DNA of 64,000 bases from positions 872,501 through 936,500 of the forward strand of contig CM049315.1 of the NCBI GenBank assembly GCA_026874595.1. Reading direction: 5' to 3'. Shown one piece after another: positions 47,260 through 61,151 of the stretch (within the stretch, counting starts at the first letter, position 1; the number at the start of each line of letters is the position of its first letter). The position numbers and the translations under genes were made by a program. The notes under the pieces were generated by a model, which was not told where the DNA came from, made no database searches, and worked only from the letters and a program-made list of their open reading frames with translations. The stretch is from Sipunculus nudus. Its lineage: Eukaryota; Annelida; Sipuncula; Golfingiida; Sipunculidae.

Positions 47260-49248
47260 AAAAACTAGACGACCATAGGTCGAACGCTTGCCGGAAATCG
47301 GAAGTGAAACACAGACGGACAGAAAGAACATATTGTCGGATTTCTATTAATGGAATGACTCTCAGGGACATTGCTGAGAATATGTGGCCCGTAGAATGAT
47401 ATATGAGACAAAAGAACAGGCAAGCAGACAAAACTGACAACAAAAGACGAACAGACAGACATAGTGACTTTGTGAGACAAGATTGACACCAGATGACATA
47501 ACCTAGTGATTGAGAAGATTCAAAGGAAGAAAATGAGTTATAATTTATGTAATTTAGATTTATAGTTTTGGAGGTATGGCGAATTAATGATATACTTGGG
47601 AGGCTCGACTGTAGCGCCCTCTAGCAGACATATTCCGAAGACGACAAATGCGTTTCGTATTATTAGTGTATGACATGAGATGTCCCAGTTTTAAAAGGAT
47701 TCCGTCAAAGCTGTGGCCTGTAGAATGCTATATGTAAGGCGTAAGAACCAGCAAGCAGGCGACTTTGAGGATAACGGTCAAACAGATGGACACACTGACA
47801 AAGTGACAGAAGATTGAAACCAGATGCCTTAATCAGGTTATGGAGAAGATTCAAAGGAAGAAAATAAGCTATAGTTTATATAACAGAGGCTTTTGGTGTA
47901 GAGATAAGGCCAATACAATGGTATGTGTGTGAGGGTCGTGTGCAGCGCCCACTAGTGGCCATATCCGGAAAATGAAAAGTTTATTTCTAGATATAAGTGT
48001 AAGACATAAGATGTAATAGTTTCAAAAGGATTCCGTCAAAACTATGGCCTATAGAATGCTATATGTGAGACGCAAGAGCCAACAATTAAGCAGGCGAATT
48101 TGAGGACAACTGACAAACAGACGAAAACCCTGACAAAGTGACTCAAGATTGAGTCCAGATGACTAATCCAGGTTATGGAGACTCAAAGGAAGAAACAAGC
48201 TACAGTTTATGTAACTGAGGTTTATAGTTTTGGAGATATTGCCAAAGCATGATATGTTGGGAGAGTTTCGAGTTCAGCGCCCCCTAGCGGCCATATCCAG
48301 AAAATGAACAATTGGTTTCGAGATATTAGTGTAAGACTTAAGATGTAATAGTTTCAAAAGATTCTTTCAATACCGTGGCCTGTAGAATGCTATATGTGAG
48401 ACGCAAGAGCCAGAAGGCGAATTTGAGGACAACTGACAAACAGACAGACACACTGACAAAGTGTCACAAAATTGTGACCAGATGACTACACTAGGTTATG
48501 GAGAAGACTCAGAGGAAGAAAATAAGCTATAGTTTATGTAATTGAGGCTTATAATTTTTGAGATATGGACAAAATATGATATGTTCAGGAGGTTCGCATC
48601 CAGCGCCCCCTAGCGGCCCTATTCAAAAAATGAAAAAACAATTTCGAGATACTAGTGTAGGACTTATAATATGTCAGTTTCAAAAAGATTCCTGCAATAA
48701 TGTGGCCTTTGGCGCAAGATGAATTAAATCTCGAAATATCTCTATTCACGAAATATTTTACGAGATACTGCAAGACTTGTAATAAAATCTTTTAGTACTA
48801 GTTGAATGCTTCCTGATGCAAAAAACTAGATCACTCTAGCTTTAAATCTGACAAAGTTACAAAAATAAGACCCCTTATTTTCGAATATCATGACTTTTCC
48901 CCCAAAATTTGTAACCATGGTTACGGCAAATTTGAGTCAGCTACACACCAGATGACAGGCCTTGGAATGACGATTAAAATAAGCTATTGTTGAAGTAGAT
49001 GCGACTAATAGTCACAAAGATATGAAGAAAAAACCGTTTTGAGAAGTTTTGACGACCTTGACCTTGACCTTTGACCTATTTTAAACAAAAACAATAGGGC
49101 ACCTAGAAATTATGTTTTTCATCATCCCTGTAAGTTTCAAGGTGATTGTAGCAAAATTGTGGCCAGGAGAGTGCAGACAAACAAACAGACAAACAGACAT
49201 ACGCAACTGAGTAATATGATTGCCGAAATCTTTGATTCCGGCAAGCAA
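47260..49248 (+). mobile_element. HINE-like element, second family, four ~330-bp units
   Basis: The left part contains GCTTGCCGGAAATC, the right end GATTGCCGAAATC...TTCCGGCAAGCAA. The unit mark CCAGATGAC/CCAGATGCC followed by GGTTATGGAGAAG or a close variant recurs at about 47487, 47818, 48150 and 48476 (326-332 bp), with CAGCGCCCCCTAGCGGCC in each. A CAAACAGACAAACAGACA stretch precedes the terminal hairpin. It starts where the reverse pearl-like element ends. A shorter copy lies at 43285-44055. Confidence 0.75.
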
Positions 49249-51565
49249 CAAAATACACACGAAATGCCAGATTCCTCAAGAAGGGCTGGATGGATTGTCA
49301 TCATATTTGGTGTACTAATAGGTCTTGATGAGCTAATATGCATGAACTATGATGCCACCTACATTATCTTAATTAGGTGCCGGTGCAATGACATATTGTC
49401 AACATGTCAGTCTGCTGAGCGTCATGGCCCATGGGTCACTTGTAAATCTTTAATTTGTTAACTCAAATCTGTGTAGGAATCATGCTTGAGACATGCTATG
49501 TGTTCAGAGTCAGAAACTCGGGGGCCACGTCCTTAGCATGGGACTTATAAAGTTCTTTATGCTGCAACCAATAGACTTGCAAGTTAATGCTCAGCCTCGA
49601 CCAGGGTAAAACTTACAAGTGATACTCTGCAACCTGTCCTAACACGGGTAATACGCTAACGCACATAACGCTCCGACTACGTCAAGTCTGCAGCGCTGTT
49701 CGCATATATATCACGGCCGTAACCTTGCACACATCTTTTATTATTATATAAGATACGTACGCGGGTCATCAGACGACCTAACGTTTACGTTATATGTCAT
49801 GGCTGACTTAAAATGGGCAACTAATGTTTATTTCTTCATAGAACATCTGAATAAACAGCTCTGACGACATTCGTGTATAAAGTATAGACAAAGTCTTTGA
49901 TCCAGCGGATGGTGCGTAGAAGATAACAAATCGACACGATATATATGATTGCCTGATACAGATCGCACAATACGCACTAATTTCCTGGTGTCACGTGATA
50001 AGTTCTAATGTGTAACTGCACTCATGTCCTTTTCCGGGCCCATGGTCAAGAGGTTAGCCTTGGAATATGGATCAGTTTACTCACTTTGGTTAAATTTATA
50101 TTATCTGACCATAACAGGTACTTGTTATATGTGACAACGTCGCTCATCCCTCAGTGAACGACCGCTACTGTTCAGCTGATACTGTACGCCTTGTTTCTAA
50201 TTAGGGCATTTTGTCAAGAAATAAATTGCTCATCCTTGATTGGACCTTGCTGCTTGTGATAAGATCACCTGTGAATCATGACCACTTATTGTCAGTCCCA
50301 CGGGTGGTCTTATTAGACAGGTTATACTGTATATATAAATATAACACTACCTAAGTCAACGGACATCACTGGACTTAATGCATGGCTACGAATGCCCAAA
50401 ACTAAACTGGACATCCGCATTGCGGGCTACACTTTAATTCCAACATCGCCTTGACGTAGATGAGAACTCATTTGGCAGTGACACCGGTTCAAGAGCCTAT
50501 TCTTTTTTTTTTGTTTATTGTGAATTTAATGCGAATTAATTCAAAGCTTCCACCAGGATACGTGGGTTTTCTCTTAACAATTTCCCAAATATGACAGGGT
50601 TGACTAAATGCTCGTTTATGAATGAAAGCCCTTTATTTTCAATCTCGTTTTCCAACAGAGTAAACCTCGGAGATTTGGTTCTGAGGCAAGACCCCAAATC
50701 ATACAGCCCAAGGCCATGCTCTATACATATGATATATATAAATGGTATTCCATGGGCCCATTAAATATGAGGATGCCAAAACAAGTCCCCTGTGAGGAGG
50801 CTTAGACAGGGTTACCGCTACTAAAAGTCATACATTGTACGAATCTAGCGCTCAAAACACCGGTGTTTGGGACCATTCAGCAGAACTATGCTCGATGGTG
50901 TTTTTCATTCCCAAGAGACAAATGTCTTGGAGAACTAAATTGAGTTAGCTGAACATACATTTCCTCCTGCTATGTCTGTGCAGAAGATGATAACCTTTCA
51001 CAAAACATGAAAGACAAATTGTAATTTTATTGATATATAATTTAAAAATGGTATATATTATCACTAAACCAGTTCCAAAAATAGCGCAACAAGACAACTT
51101 CGTTGATTATTCGAGAAACAATAGTTCTACTCAACATGGCGTTAAATTTCTCATGAACACAGATATTAGGATAAATGTTCTTGCTGACATTTGTTTACTG
51201 TCTATTCTATCTAGAAATGTCATAAATATAAGGAAGAATGCAACATATCATTTTTTAAATAAAATATTACTTCATTTGCAGATAGAGAAAATCGTTTTGT
51301 TCGTTCAGTGATGACGGATACTAAAGTTGTGAGAAACCTAGGGCTTCCCTTTATATTTAATCAAATTCACAATTGACAGAATATGGAATGTGACTGGCTG
51401 GACCTTTTAAATAAAGGCTCTACTTTTAGATGCCTTATCAACATACTACCGTAAAGTACATAAAAGATATCTGAATGAAATTTAATTTGTTGAAACTTGC
51501 CACAAGCATGGGTCCTGCGGTAGCTGTTTTCGGCTCCAATGATCATACTTATGGGGTTTTGTCCA
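49249..51565. other. Stretch without recognisable gene
   Basis: No exon, RNA gene or organised repeat. Frames 49159-49461 and 51030-51311 (plus) have no recognisable motif. Confidence 0.5.
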
Positions 51566-52835
51566 CCGCTCCGCGGATGCGGGGAACATTGTTTTGGGTT
51601 TGTCTGTCTGTCTTACCGTCTGTTTGTCTGTCTCTCTGTCCGTCCGTCAGGTTTCGTTTCCGTGCGATAACTTTCCTAAATATTATCCGATTTCATCCAA
51701 ATTTGGGTCAGTTATTGCTCTCATGCATACCTTGGTTGGGATTGGTTTTGGAGTGTCTGGCTTGTCTGTCTGTCTGTCTGTCTCTCTGTCCGTCCGTCAG
51801 GTTTCGTTTCCGTGCGATAACTTTCCTAAATATTATCCGATTTCATCCAAATTTGGGTCAGTTATTGCTCTCATGCATACCTTGGTTGGGATTGGTTTTG
51901 GAGTGTCTGGCTTGTCTGTCTGTCACTTTATCTGTCTGTCTGTCTGTCAGCTTTTCGTTTCCGTGCGATAACTTTCCTAAATATTATCCGATTTCATTCA
52001 AATTTTGGGCAGCGATTACTCTCATTCATACCTTGGTTGGGATTGGTTTTGGAGTGTCTGGCTTCTGTCTGTCTCTCACTTTGTCTGTCCATCCGTCAAG
52101 TTTTCGTTTCCGTGCGATTACTTTCCTAAATATTATCATATTTCATTCAAATTTTGGGCAGTGTTTGCTCTCATGCATACCTTGGTTGGGATTGGCTTTG
52201 GAGTGTCTGGCTTGTCTGTCTGTCACTTTGTCTGTCTGTCTGTCTGTCAGCTTTTCGTTTCCGTGCGATAACTTTCCTAAATATTATCCGATTTCATCCA
52301 ATTCCATTGGGTCAGTTATTGCTCTCATGCTTACTATGGTTGAGATTGGTTTTGGAATGTCTGGCTTTTCTCTGTCTGTCTGTCACTTTGTCAGTCCGTC
52401 AGATTTTCATTTCCGTACGATAACTTTCCTAAATATTATCTGATTTCATTCAAATTTTGGTCAGACATTGCTCTCATGCATACCTAAGTTGGGATTAGTT
52501 TTGGAGTGTCTGGCTTTTCTCTGTCTGTCTGTCACTTTGTCTGTCCGTTTGTCAGGTTTTCGTTTCCCTGCTATAACATTCCTTAATAATATCCGATGTC
52601 ATTCAAATTTTGTCTGTCTCTCTGTCCGTCCGTCAGGTTTCGTTTCCGTGCGATAACTTTCCTAAATATTATCCGATTTCATCCAAATTTGGGTCAGTGA
52701 TTGCTCTCATGCATACCCTGGTTGGGATTTGTTTTGGAATGTCTGGCTTCTGTCTGTCTGTCTGTCTCTCACTCTTTCTGTCCGTCCATTATGAAGCATA
52801 CAAAACACCAAGTTCCCAAAGCGGGGGACATTAAT
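51566..52835 (+). mobile_element. HINE-like element with eight ~150-bp cores
   Basis: The left end has CCGCTCCGCGGATGCGGGGAA, followed by (GTCT)n/(GTCC)n. The core phrase TTTCGTTTCCGTGCGATAAC recurs at about 51652, 51802, 51952, 52102, 52252, 52402 and 52555 (150-bp steps), plus a shortened unit at 52636. The first two units are almost identical. The right end is CCCAAAGCGGGGGACATTAA. As 150 is divisible by three, overlapping frames stay open for up to 322 residues (51475-52443); these have no start context and simply iterate the core, so no protein is called. The superfamily is inferred from layout. Confidence 0.75.
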
Positions 52836-53167
52836 TCCATGAATTCGCTTGTTTTAATAAAACTACTGAATACTTTAAATTATGTATAATTGAAAATGTT
52901 ATATATATTTACATATGTTATATATATATGTGTTTATCAGTAATGTTCTTTTCAACGACATGCATATCTTTTAACATAATTGAATACATATTGGCAGAAA
53001 GCGATGGCTAACTTGTGTATATTTATATGTTACATGTGTTATTTGTACTTTGAGCCATGAGGCCTTTCTATGATGAATTTTTGTTGTTAGCTTTGTTTGA
53101 TTTAAACCCATATATACTCATTAGAGGATGCGGGGTACACAACCTTTTAAAGATAAGATAATTGCCT
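52836..53167. other. Non-coding spacer
   Basis: AT-rich, nothing recognised. Confidence 0.5.
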
Positions 53168-53475
53168 CTGCCAGGAGGATACACCTTTTTCTTCGTTCGT
53201 GTGAGAGTGTTTTGTGTTTGTTCAAAATATAACTAACAATCATGAACGGAATTTCATGCAATTTTCAGGGATTTCTTGGAATGGTCCGATGATGAGTGTT
53301 TACATTATACAACAAATCCGGCACATGATCCGTATTCAGGAACGTCATCAAGGAATATTCACAAATATACAGTCACTAATTCACTCATGGGCCGAATAAG
53401 AGAATAAACACGCTTTGGTGAACATTCCACAATAAGAACCCCCCCCCCCCCCCCAGTAAGGAGGCTTATATTCAT
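53168..53475 (-). repeat. Unclassified interspersed repeat, copy 3 (reverse)
   Basis: The reverse complement shares GGAGGCTTA/AGCCTCC, GTCATCAAGGAATATTCAC, CCGGCACATGATCCG and CATGAACGGAATTTCATG with 20685-20968. A C-run at about 53440-53455 matches the G-run of copy 1. The outer end reads CTCTGCCAGGAGGATACACC. Confidence 0.75.
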
Positions 53476-55245
53476 CAGAATGCAGATGTCTAGTTTTCTT
53501 ACTTTTACAGTTTGATATTAAATAATTGTTGATATAAAGATCAAGAACACTCTGTGTCTGTCTTCGCCAACAGATGTCGTTATATTGTGTAAATAGATGG
53601 GAGATTTGTGACTGGTACTTTTTGGATTCTATATACCAATTTAGTCTGACATTTCGTAGTACCAAGAATGGTAGCAGGACTTTACAGTATAAAGATATCT
53701 CGCATTTGAAGAAAACACTATTATACGTATAAATCCATTTTCCAAACTGGCTGTTTTGAACTTAGAAATTAGTGCATATATCACTTAAAAATAAATTCTA
53801 CGTTAATTCCCTAAAGCCTCATAATATCAAATTTAAAAATAAATAAGTTCCCGTCTGAAGTAAGTTCTCTCAAATAAACTTTTTTTCCGAACCACTGCTG
53901 TTTTGAGCCTCTGATTGTGTTTCACACCACGTTCACTAATAGAACTTTCCATGTCTTTTTTACACGTCATGACGTAGCTACTAAAAGCAACCTGAAAAAG
54001 TCTTTCTAAAAATCGATATTTCTGCATGCCATGTGTAAGTTGGATCTTATGGTAAAGGGCTTAACGAAATAGTTGCCTTGTGAATCAGTGTGCACTTTTA
54101 TCTATACCTTGCCACTTTGTTTTCTTTTTATTAAGCTCTATCAGCATAGTGTTAATTACCAGCAAGCAAATCACAATATAAATTAACTTATTGTTCAGCG
54201 TATTATTCATGTAACCATCCATCGGTCGGAAAGGTTTACTTGTCATATTACCCTAGTCATATTGCTAATACCTTCTTGTTGCTTGCGTGCACTCACACTA
54301 TTTCTTATCTAGTCACAAATAATATAAAATACTGAAAACATGAACGTGCAGTGTTCTGCATATATATATAAGGTAGTGTTACCCTCCGATGTAAAGTGCT
54401 CTATGGCCTACAGACTAGGCCACAGCGGTATAGTGCCGCCACCAAACAAATTCACTCTGAAATGTTTTAAAATCTAGCATTCATACTAATTTCTACGCAT
54501 CCGCTCAATCACCACCCCCCCCCCCCCCCCCCCCCCACCACGGGCACCCGCTGGGCAGACTCATTTGTTCAGGTGGTTGCTCTCTCACTGCTGCCTCGTA
54601 AAGTCCATTGGATGACTGAAAAGTTCTACTTTATCCTGGTCTAAAGGGCTTAACGACCTCCAGCTGGGAGACCTGCACCACTTGGTATGTGTCTAGTACA
54701 TTTGCCTTTTATATTCCTTTTTATATTGTATATTTGCCTTTTGAATTGTATATTTTCATAGTATATGTGTATTGTATATTTATATCATATGTGTATACTA
54801 CTGATATGTTACTGTACCCAGGACCCTTTTAAACATCAGCTTACTTGCTAATGGGCTTCTTGGTAAAATATCTTTGTATTAATTATAAACATTAACATCA
54901 CAATAAACCTCTGTGCCCTGTTATGTTCCAGTATCGCACGTGTACCCCGCCCAATCCTATTGTGCCCCCGAGGACAATAGGATCAGTGTCAGTCATTAAA
55001 TGTTCCCCCCAATACGCACAAAGCATAATCTCGTAATCTCGTAAAGTCTCGGCTTTTCAAACCACGCCGTTAGCTTCATTCTAACAACATTCACCTGATG
55101 ATCGGGTCGCATCCCGTGAAACAGACTGTAGTGAATTTACAGTGGTTTTTTTCATATATATATATAATGTTGTACTAGAATTACATTTCTCATAAAGAGT
55201 CAAAAATCGGGTAAAAGTTTTTATACAAATAGATACTATTACCGG
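53476..55245. other. Stretch without recognisable gene, with a C22 run
   Basis: No credible exon. A run of 22 C lies at 54515-54536. Short frames (53381-53665 minus, 53833-54027 minus) are unsupported. Confidence 0.5.
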
Positions 55246-56018
55246 GGATACTATCACTGGGGTACTATTACCGGGGATACTTTTATCGGGGATACTATCA
55301 CTGGGGGTACTATTACCGGTGATACTATTACCGGGGATACTATCACTGGGGGGACTATTACCGGTGATACTATTACCGGGGATACTATCACTGGGGGTAC
55401 TATTACCTGTGATACTATTACCGGGGATACTATCACTGGGGGTACTATTACCGGTGATACTATTACCGGGGATACTATCACTGGGGGAATATTACCGGTG
55501 ATACTATTACCGGGGATTCTATTACCGGTGATACTATTACCGGGGATACTATCACTGGGGATACTATTACCGGTGATACTATAACCGGGGATACTATTAC
55601 CGGGGATACTATCACTGGGGGTACTATTACCGGTGATACTATTACCGGGGATACTATCACTGGGGGTACTATTACCGGTGATACTATTACTGGGGATACT
55701 ATTACCGGGGATACTATCACTGGGGATACTATTACCGGTGATACTATTACCGGGGATACTATTACCGGGGATACTATCACTGGGGGTACTATAATCGGTG
55801 ATACTATTACCGGGGATACTATCACTGGGGGTACTATTACCGGTGATACTATTACCGGGGATACTATCACTGGGGGTACTATTACCGGGGATACTTTTAT
55901 TGGGGATACTATCACTGGGGGTACTATTACCGGTGATACTATTACCGGGGATAATATCACTGGGGGTACTATTACCAGGGGTACTATTACCGGGGATACT
56001 ATCACTGGGGGTACTCTT
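55246..56018. repeat. 15-bp minisatellite (ACTATTACCGGGGAT), about 52 copies
   Basis: Variants ACTATTACCGGTGAT, ACTATCACTGGGGGT and ACTATTACCGGGGAT alternate, often as a 45-bp trimer. Fifteen bases is five codons, so frames remain open on both strands (up to 175 residues, 55478-56005 minus, VIVSPVIVP iterations). These are repeat translations. Confidence 0.93.
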
Positions 56019-59000
56019 ACCGGATTTATTCGCTACACCAACGAAACTTCTTGTACTTCAGCTGTTCTGTAATTTCTCTTCAATCAGTAAGTCGAAAAAA
56101 AAAACACTTTAAAAGACTCTTCTCTGATCGATAGAATTACACTATAATGGGGTCATGACTGGCGCCTAGGAGTATAAAAAAGACATTCTGCAAGAACTGC
56201 AAACCGTTTCCTCAGTGGTCAAGGTCACTGATCAAGTGCCGTTATAAACACCTTACGCCAAACTTCTGTCAAAAGTATGACAACTTGTTATTGAGGATTG
56301 TGAAACCGGAGTTTTGGTCACATTTTCAATGAGATTGTACGTTTTAAAATCTTCGTCCGTGCCCCGGAAGACCTCTCATAAAGTGTGTTGTTGTAAATGA
56401 TAGAAGTGCACGACAAGGTCGTTCAGACTCGTCTTCTCTGGTGGACGGGTTTATAGAAGTCACAACCTAAGTTCATACTTCACGGCCACCCGGATAATAA
56501 ACGTGTCACTGAGGATTGAGTATAAACTCGTTCTAGTGTAGATAATAATAACCTTTCCTTGATTCATCGGTTGCATTTGTTGTACATGTTAACCAAACTT
56601 AAGATTAACTACCGAGGAACGACAAGGCTAATAAAGTATTAGTTTGGAATAACAACCATACCCCTGCATATCTAGGATTCAAGTATGGATTCAAGTATGG
56701 ATCAATCTAGAATAACTCCAATATGTTTTATTCATTTCTTCAAATAAGTTTTTATGATAGAAAACCTGTTGAAGATGATAAGATTAGTGATATTGATTTT
56801 TATATTTAATATCAACATCTAGTTTGACAGTCCTCCCTGACTTTGACCTCGGCGTCACCGTTCTGTCATATTCATGAGTAGAGGGCTCGCAATCAGGCAG
56901 TGAAGAAACAAACAATCAAAATCACAATTTTCGCCAGAGCTGTCCTCATGACTTGTGATGTGGCTATTTGGAGAGTAGGCAGGGGAATGCAAGACGTCTT
57001 TTTAGGGTGCATGCCAATCTGATAAGATACTAAGCGGACCTACAGAAGATTACGATTATTATTTCCCAGATTAGGAATTCTGGGAAAGCAATCGTTCCCC
57101 ACAATGAACTCCGGCTGAAACATACACCTATTTCTTTTGCATATATACTGAAGAGAGAAGACGTAGTCTAATAAAACATGTTGGATTAGAATTGTTTCAA
57201 GGCAGATCACAAAAAATATAAGTTATTTACGTGTTTGCACTATACACAGAACGCCTATGGGTAATGACGAAATTTGATTTGGAATTGTGACATTTGAGAC
57301 AAGTAGTCCCCAATACTGGCAGAGGCTGGTTTAAAGTATCCCCCATTTGTCCATGTTTGTTGATGAAGTGGGGCGAGCAAAGAAAATTGCCTTCTATATA
57401 ATGGTATATTGTATGTTTTAAGTATTATTTACAAACATATACACATATATATGTACTTAAATATTAAGCATGTTGTGTAGGTCAGGATAACTATCAGTTG
57501 ATCTAGATATAAGTTAAGGCTAGGTTATACGCTGTTAACACATCTTACTCATGTATTACTTACAGTTATTCTATTCTGGACGGGTTATCAAACAGTATTA
57601 GAATATTGTATGAAGACACAAAGGTACCTGTAGCATTATGTTTAAATGCAGGATGATTTAAGTTGGGCCCAGCGTAAGCACTGTTTGGAAATGTAGACAA
57701 AAGGTTTGATAGATTTGTAAAACACATGGCAGTCCTTAAAAAATAGGCACTGTAGGCGTCATTCGTCTATGCCCGAGAGCCATTACACCTTTGAAGTACT
57801 TAAAACATTAATTGAATGCCACATTTTATCTCTTAGACCTGTATCCGAGTTACGTCTATTTGATGTGATGATACAGTAGGTTTTCAGGTAATATCATGTT
57901 CAGGCCTCTCTTCCCTTTCAACATTTGATTGGTTTTATCTATCTGTATATTTTTGTAACTCCTGGTATAAGCGCAAAAATAAGTTTCTTTCTTTACAGAG
58001 GAGGGCTTCACATTCAAGGAGTCACATTCTGATTCAGTAAATCGCTCTTTCAAAATGCGTGAGCTGAAAATGAAAAAGAGACGGAAGGAAATATCCCTTT
58101 GAAGTTACAATGAATAAAACATGCCGTTCTTGCTGCGTACGTGCGTGCGACACCCTGGATTCGTGATATATTTGGTTTATGAATCACCCATACAGAATTC
58201 CATAACGGATGGTCCCACAATCGGAGAAGACGGTGACACCTACAAATTAAAATATGTCTTCTCCACTTCCATTGAGAACAAGAGGATTGGAGTGCTTGTC
58301 GGTGCCTATGACTGAATACATCACCTCAATCCCTCAGACATGGGAATCTGCGTGTGTCCGTCGATTACTCTGACACCTGCTTGTGATTTCTAATGTAACA
58401 GGCCTTTTCATATCAGCAGAGTGACGTTCATTAACTATATGCGTGATGCGGTTGGAAATGTGCACACGTTATGTGAACCTTTCATTGAACTCGCTTCAAA
58501 AATCGACACCTTTAGATATCACCAAAAAGGGTTAACGTAATCGGTATAAAATAATGGTAAATACGGTTTATTTTCTTATTAATTAATAGCAACCACCAAC
58601 TTCAGCCAATAATGAATGTGTGTATCCTGTTTTTTTTCTTAAACAGATCTCCATATTTCATTTGCATCGATGCAACTTTATACTTCCTTTCTAAAAAAAA
58701 CCTTGCAGGAAACATTTCAAGTCCCCTTTTAGAAAACTGTAAGAAAAATGTGTACATATATCAGATCTTTGTAGAGGTGAAATACATAATGTCATGCAAA
58801 CCGCTCCGCAAGGTCAAGTTTCGTAAATAAGGTCTCCTTTCCTGACAAGTTGCCGGGAGACTCATGCTTATTAAGGAAAAAATTGAAGCCTGAGGTACAT
58901 TTTATCGCCACTCCGGTTACCATGAGTGTAAATTGTTGCCAAACAACCGACAAAAAAAAAACGAATTATCGTTTCAAGTTCAGGGCGGCCTTCTTGATTT

Positions 59001-59525
59001 ATAACGAAGAAGTATGGTGTGGTATTCTCGGAGACAATGTTGCTTTTATCCAAGAGGGATTAGATTGTCGGTACCACCATAGAACGTACCTTGCGCAAGA
59101 AATGTTATGATTTCATTTTTAATGTTCGACAGGTGCTTTTAGATATAAAAGTATAAAATAGCAAGTGGTACATTTTTATTTGTAAATGGAAGCGAATTCC
59201 GGTATCAGTTTGCATTTAGTCGGTATTAGCTGGTAACACAAATTCATATAAAACACTGCACGGTTCTATGCTCGCTCAATCCCTTCCCATCGACCTGTGA
59301 ATCCAACATATGTTATTCTGAACTTTTCACCGCAAGAACCAAATCCACGGGATTAAGGTGACCATCAGGAGCTTGAGGTTTTGTCATCAAAGGTTTATTA
59401 ATCTTAAATGCATTAATATTAATTGCTTTTACAATTGTAACCATTAGCCATTAAACGGCAAAAAAAGACAGGACTTCTGAGGTCAGGATTGATCAGTTGA
59501 ACATGTCTATGTTGCTTAGCGTGGG

Positions 59526-59527
<2 letters not shown>
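56019..59527. other. Stretch with only weak coding candidates
   Basis: Frames at 58121-58315 (plus, 64 residues, ends TYKLKYVFSTSIENKRIG...) and 58850-59110 (plus, 86 residues) have a more protein-like composition than most, but no domain is recognised and no splice context stands out. The rest shows nothing. Confidence 0.35.

Positions 59528-59583
<56 letters not shown>
59528..59583. repeat. (TA)n microsatellite
   Basis: About 56 bp of pure TA. Confidence 0.95.
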
Positions 59584-59587
<4 letters not shown>

Positions 59588-61151
59588 GGTAAAGATAAAG
59601 AGTGACGCCTTTTAAATAGACTAGACTAACTTATTTAAACCATGTGTGTGTATGTGTGTGTTTGTGTGTTTTACTCAGAAAAAGTTTTATTTGAAATGCT
59701 GACACTTATCTGACATAATAACACCAGTTGTGAGTAATGTTTCAAGTATGGTATATAGTTTATAAGGACCTTTGCAAAATAGCGGCTCTTTATTTCTACT
59801 AATTTTTGTTTCATTATTCCTCAATAATAAGACGATTTTAATTTATTATATTTCATTTTCAAACATGTTTTGCAAGGATGCCCTTTTCTGCTCATTTGCT
59901 CTTTTTCAATAGGGTCCTGGGTAAACTCAGTTTCACATAAAATGAATAAAATATACATCATACAAATTAAACATGACATTATGCTATAATAAATTCATAT
60001 TTCAGGATTCATTGTAAAAGAGTTAACAATATTATGCAGTTAAAAACATAGTCGTAATATAGTTGAAAATATAAAAGATTCATATCTTAATCTCATGTTA
60101 TTGATAGAATGGTAGGTTTATAATAAATATACACGAATAATATAAAAGTGTGCGATAACATCAAAAATCTGTACAAACGTTTAAAATGGTCGTTTTTGGG
60201 GCAGACTTTGAAGAGAAAGGCAGCTGATATCATAGCTTTAGACCAGCATAACTAAAACTAGACTTAACACGTGCACTCCTGCGCATGGGTAAAATCAAAT
60301 TATGACTCTAAGAAGACCGGTTTTGTATGGCATCCGTTGCAATCTGAGAACAGTTTTAAAATATTCATTTCTGATAAACATTTATAGACAATTGAACACA
60401 TTAAATATTGATACCTTTGTTCCACAGTCATCTAATCTAGATGTTAAATTAATGGCGATAAAGATCTAAGGATGATAACACCGTGTTAAAAATGATAGCA
60501 AAATAAATCAAGGTACCATATGTAATGACGTGACAGAGACAGCCGTTTTAGCATGCGTTATTTAGCTTCCAAATATTCAGGATGTTATTATAACACCTAA
60601 TCCTGTAGTCTGTATACTACTGGAAAGTCCAGGACATATATAGTAGCATGTACGGACCCGCAGGGGAAACGCTCCGATGTCTCTCCTTGTATTATTAAGG
60701 GAGATGTCTAGCCCAAAGTCACCAGATCCATTTGAATTGGACAAGAAGTATACTTTCTCTGTGCTTGCTGCCACTGCATGTCAGTAATATTCGCTCTCTG
60801 AGGAGACGCCTCTATGTATAATACACAAGATCAGAACAGCCTGACACAGCCCACACGGGTCATAGTTTAATTCCGTTTCGGGTCCTCGACATTTGCCGTT
60901 TTTTAAAACCCTCCATATCACAGAAGGTTTAAATCTAGTGCAGCTCGTTAAAGTACGAACAATTAAGCTGCACTCCACGTTAATATTTTTCTAAACCGAA
61001 ATAATTTCATTTTTAAAAAAGATTTTTATTTTTATTTCATTTTCTTTAATTGAAACAAAATTATAATAAGTCCAAGTTAATAATTGATATGATTCTAAAA
61101 GAAATCCGTATTTATTTCATAGAAAGTCATATTTATTTACCAAATACAATG
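59584..61151. other. Stretch without recognisable gene
   Basis: Two adjacent minus-strand frames of 65 residues (60577-60774, 60781-60978) are unsupported. Otherwise AT-rich filler. Confidence 0.45.

Noticed and set aside
51475-52443. 322-residue ORF with 50-residue repeats
   Set aside because: Product of eight 150-bp HINE-like cores; competing frames are equally open and no start context exists.
55254-56112. 175-residue minus-strand ORF and shorter relatives with VIVSPVIVP or GILSLGVLLP repeats
   Set aside because: Translation of a 15-bp tandem repeat; open on both strands by unit length alone.
58121-59110. Two plus-strand frames (64 and 86 residues) as possible exons
   Set aside because: Composition is plausible but no domain, conserved motif or convincing splice sites were seen.
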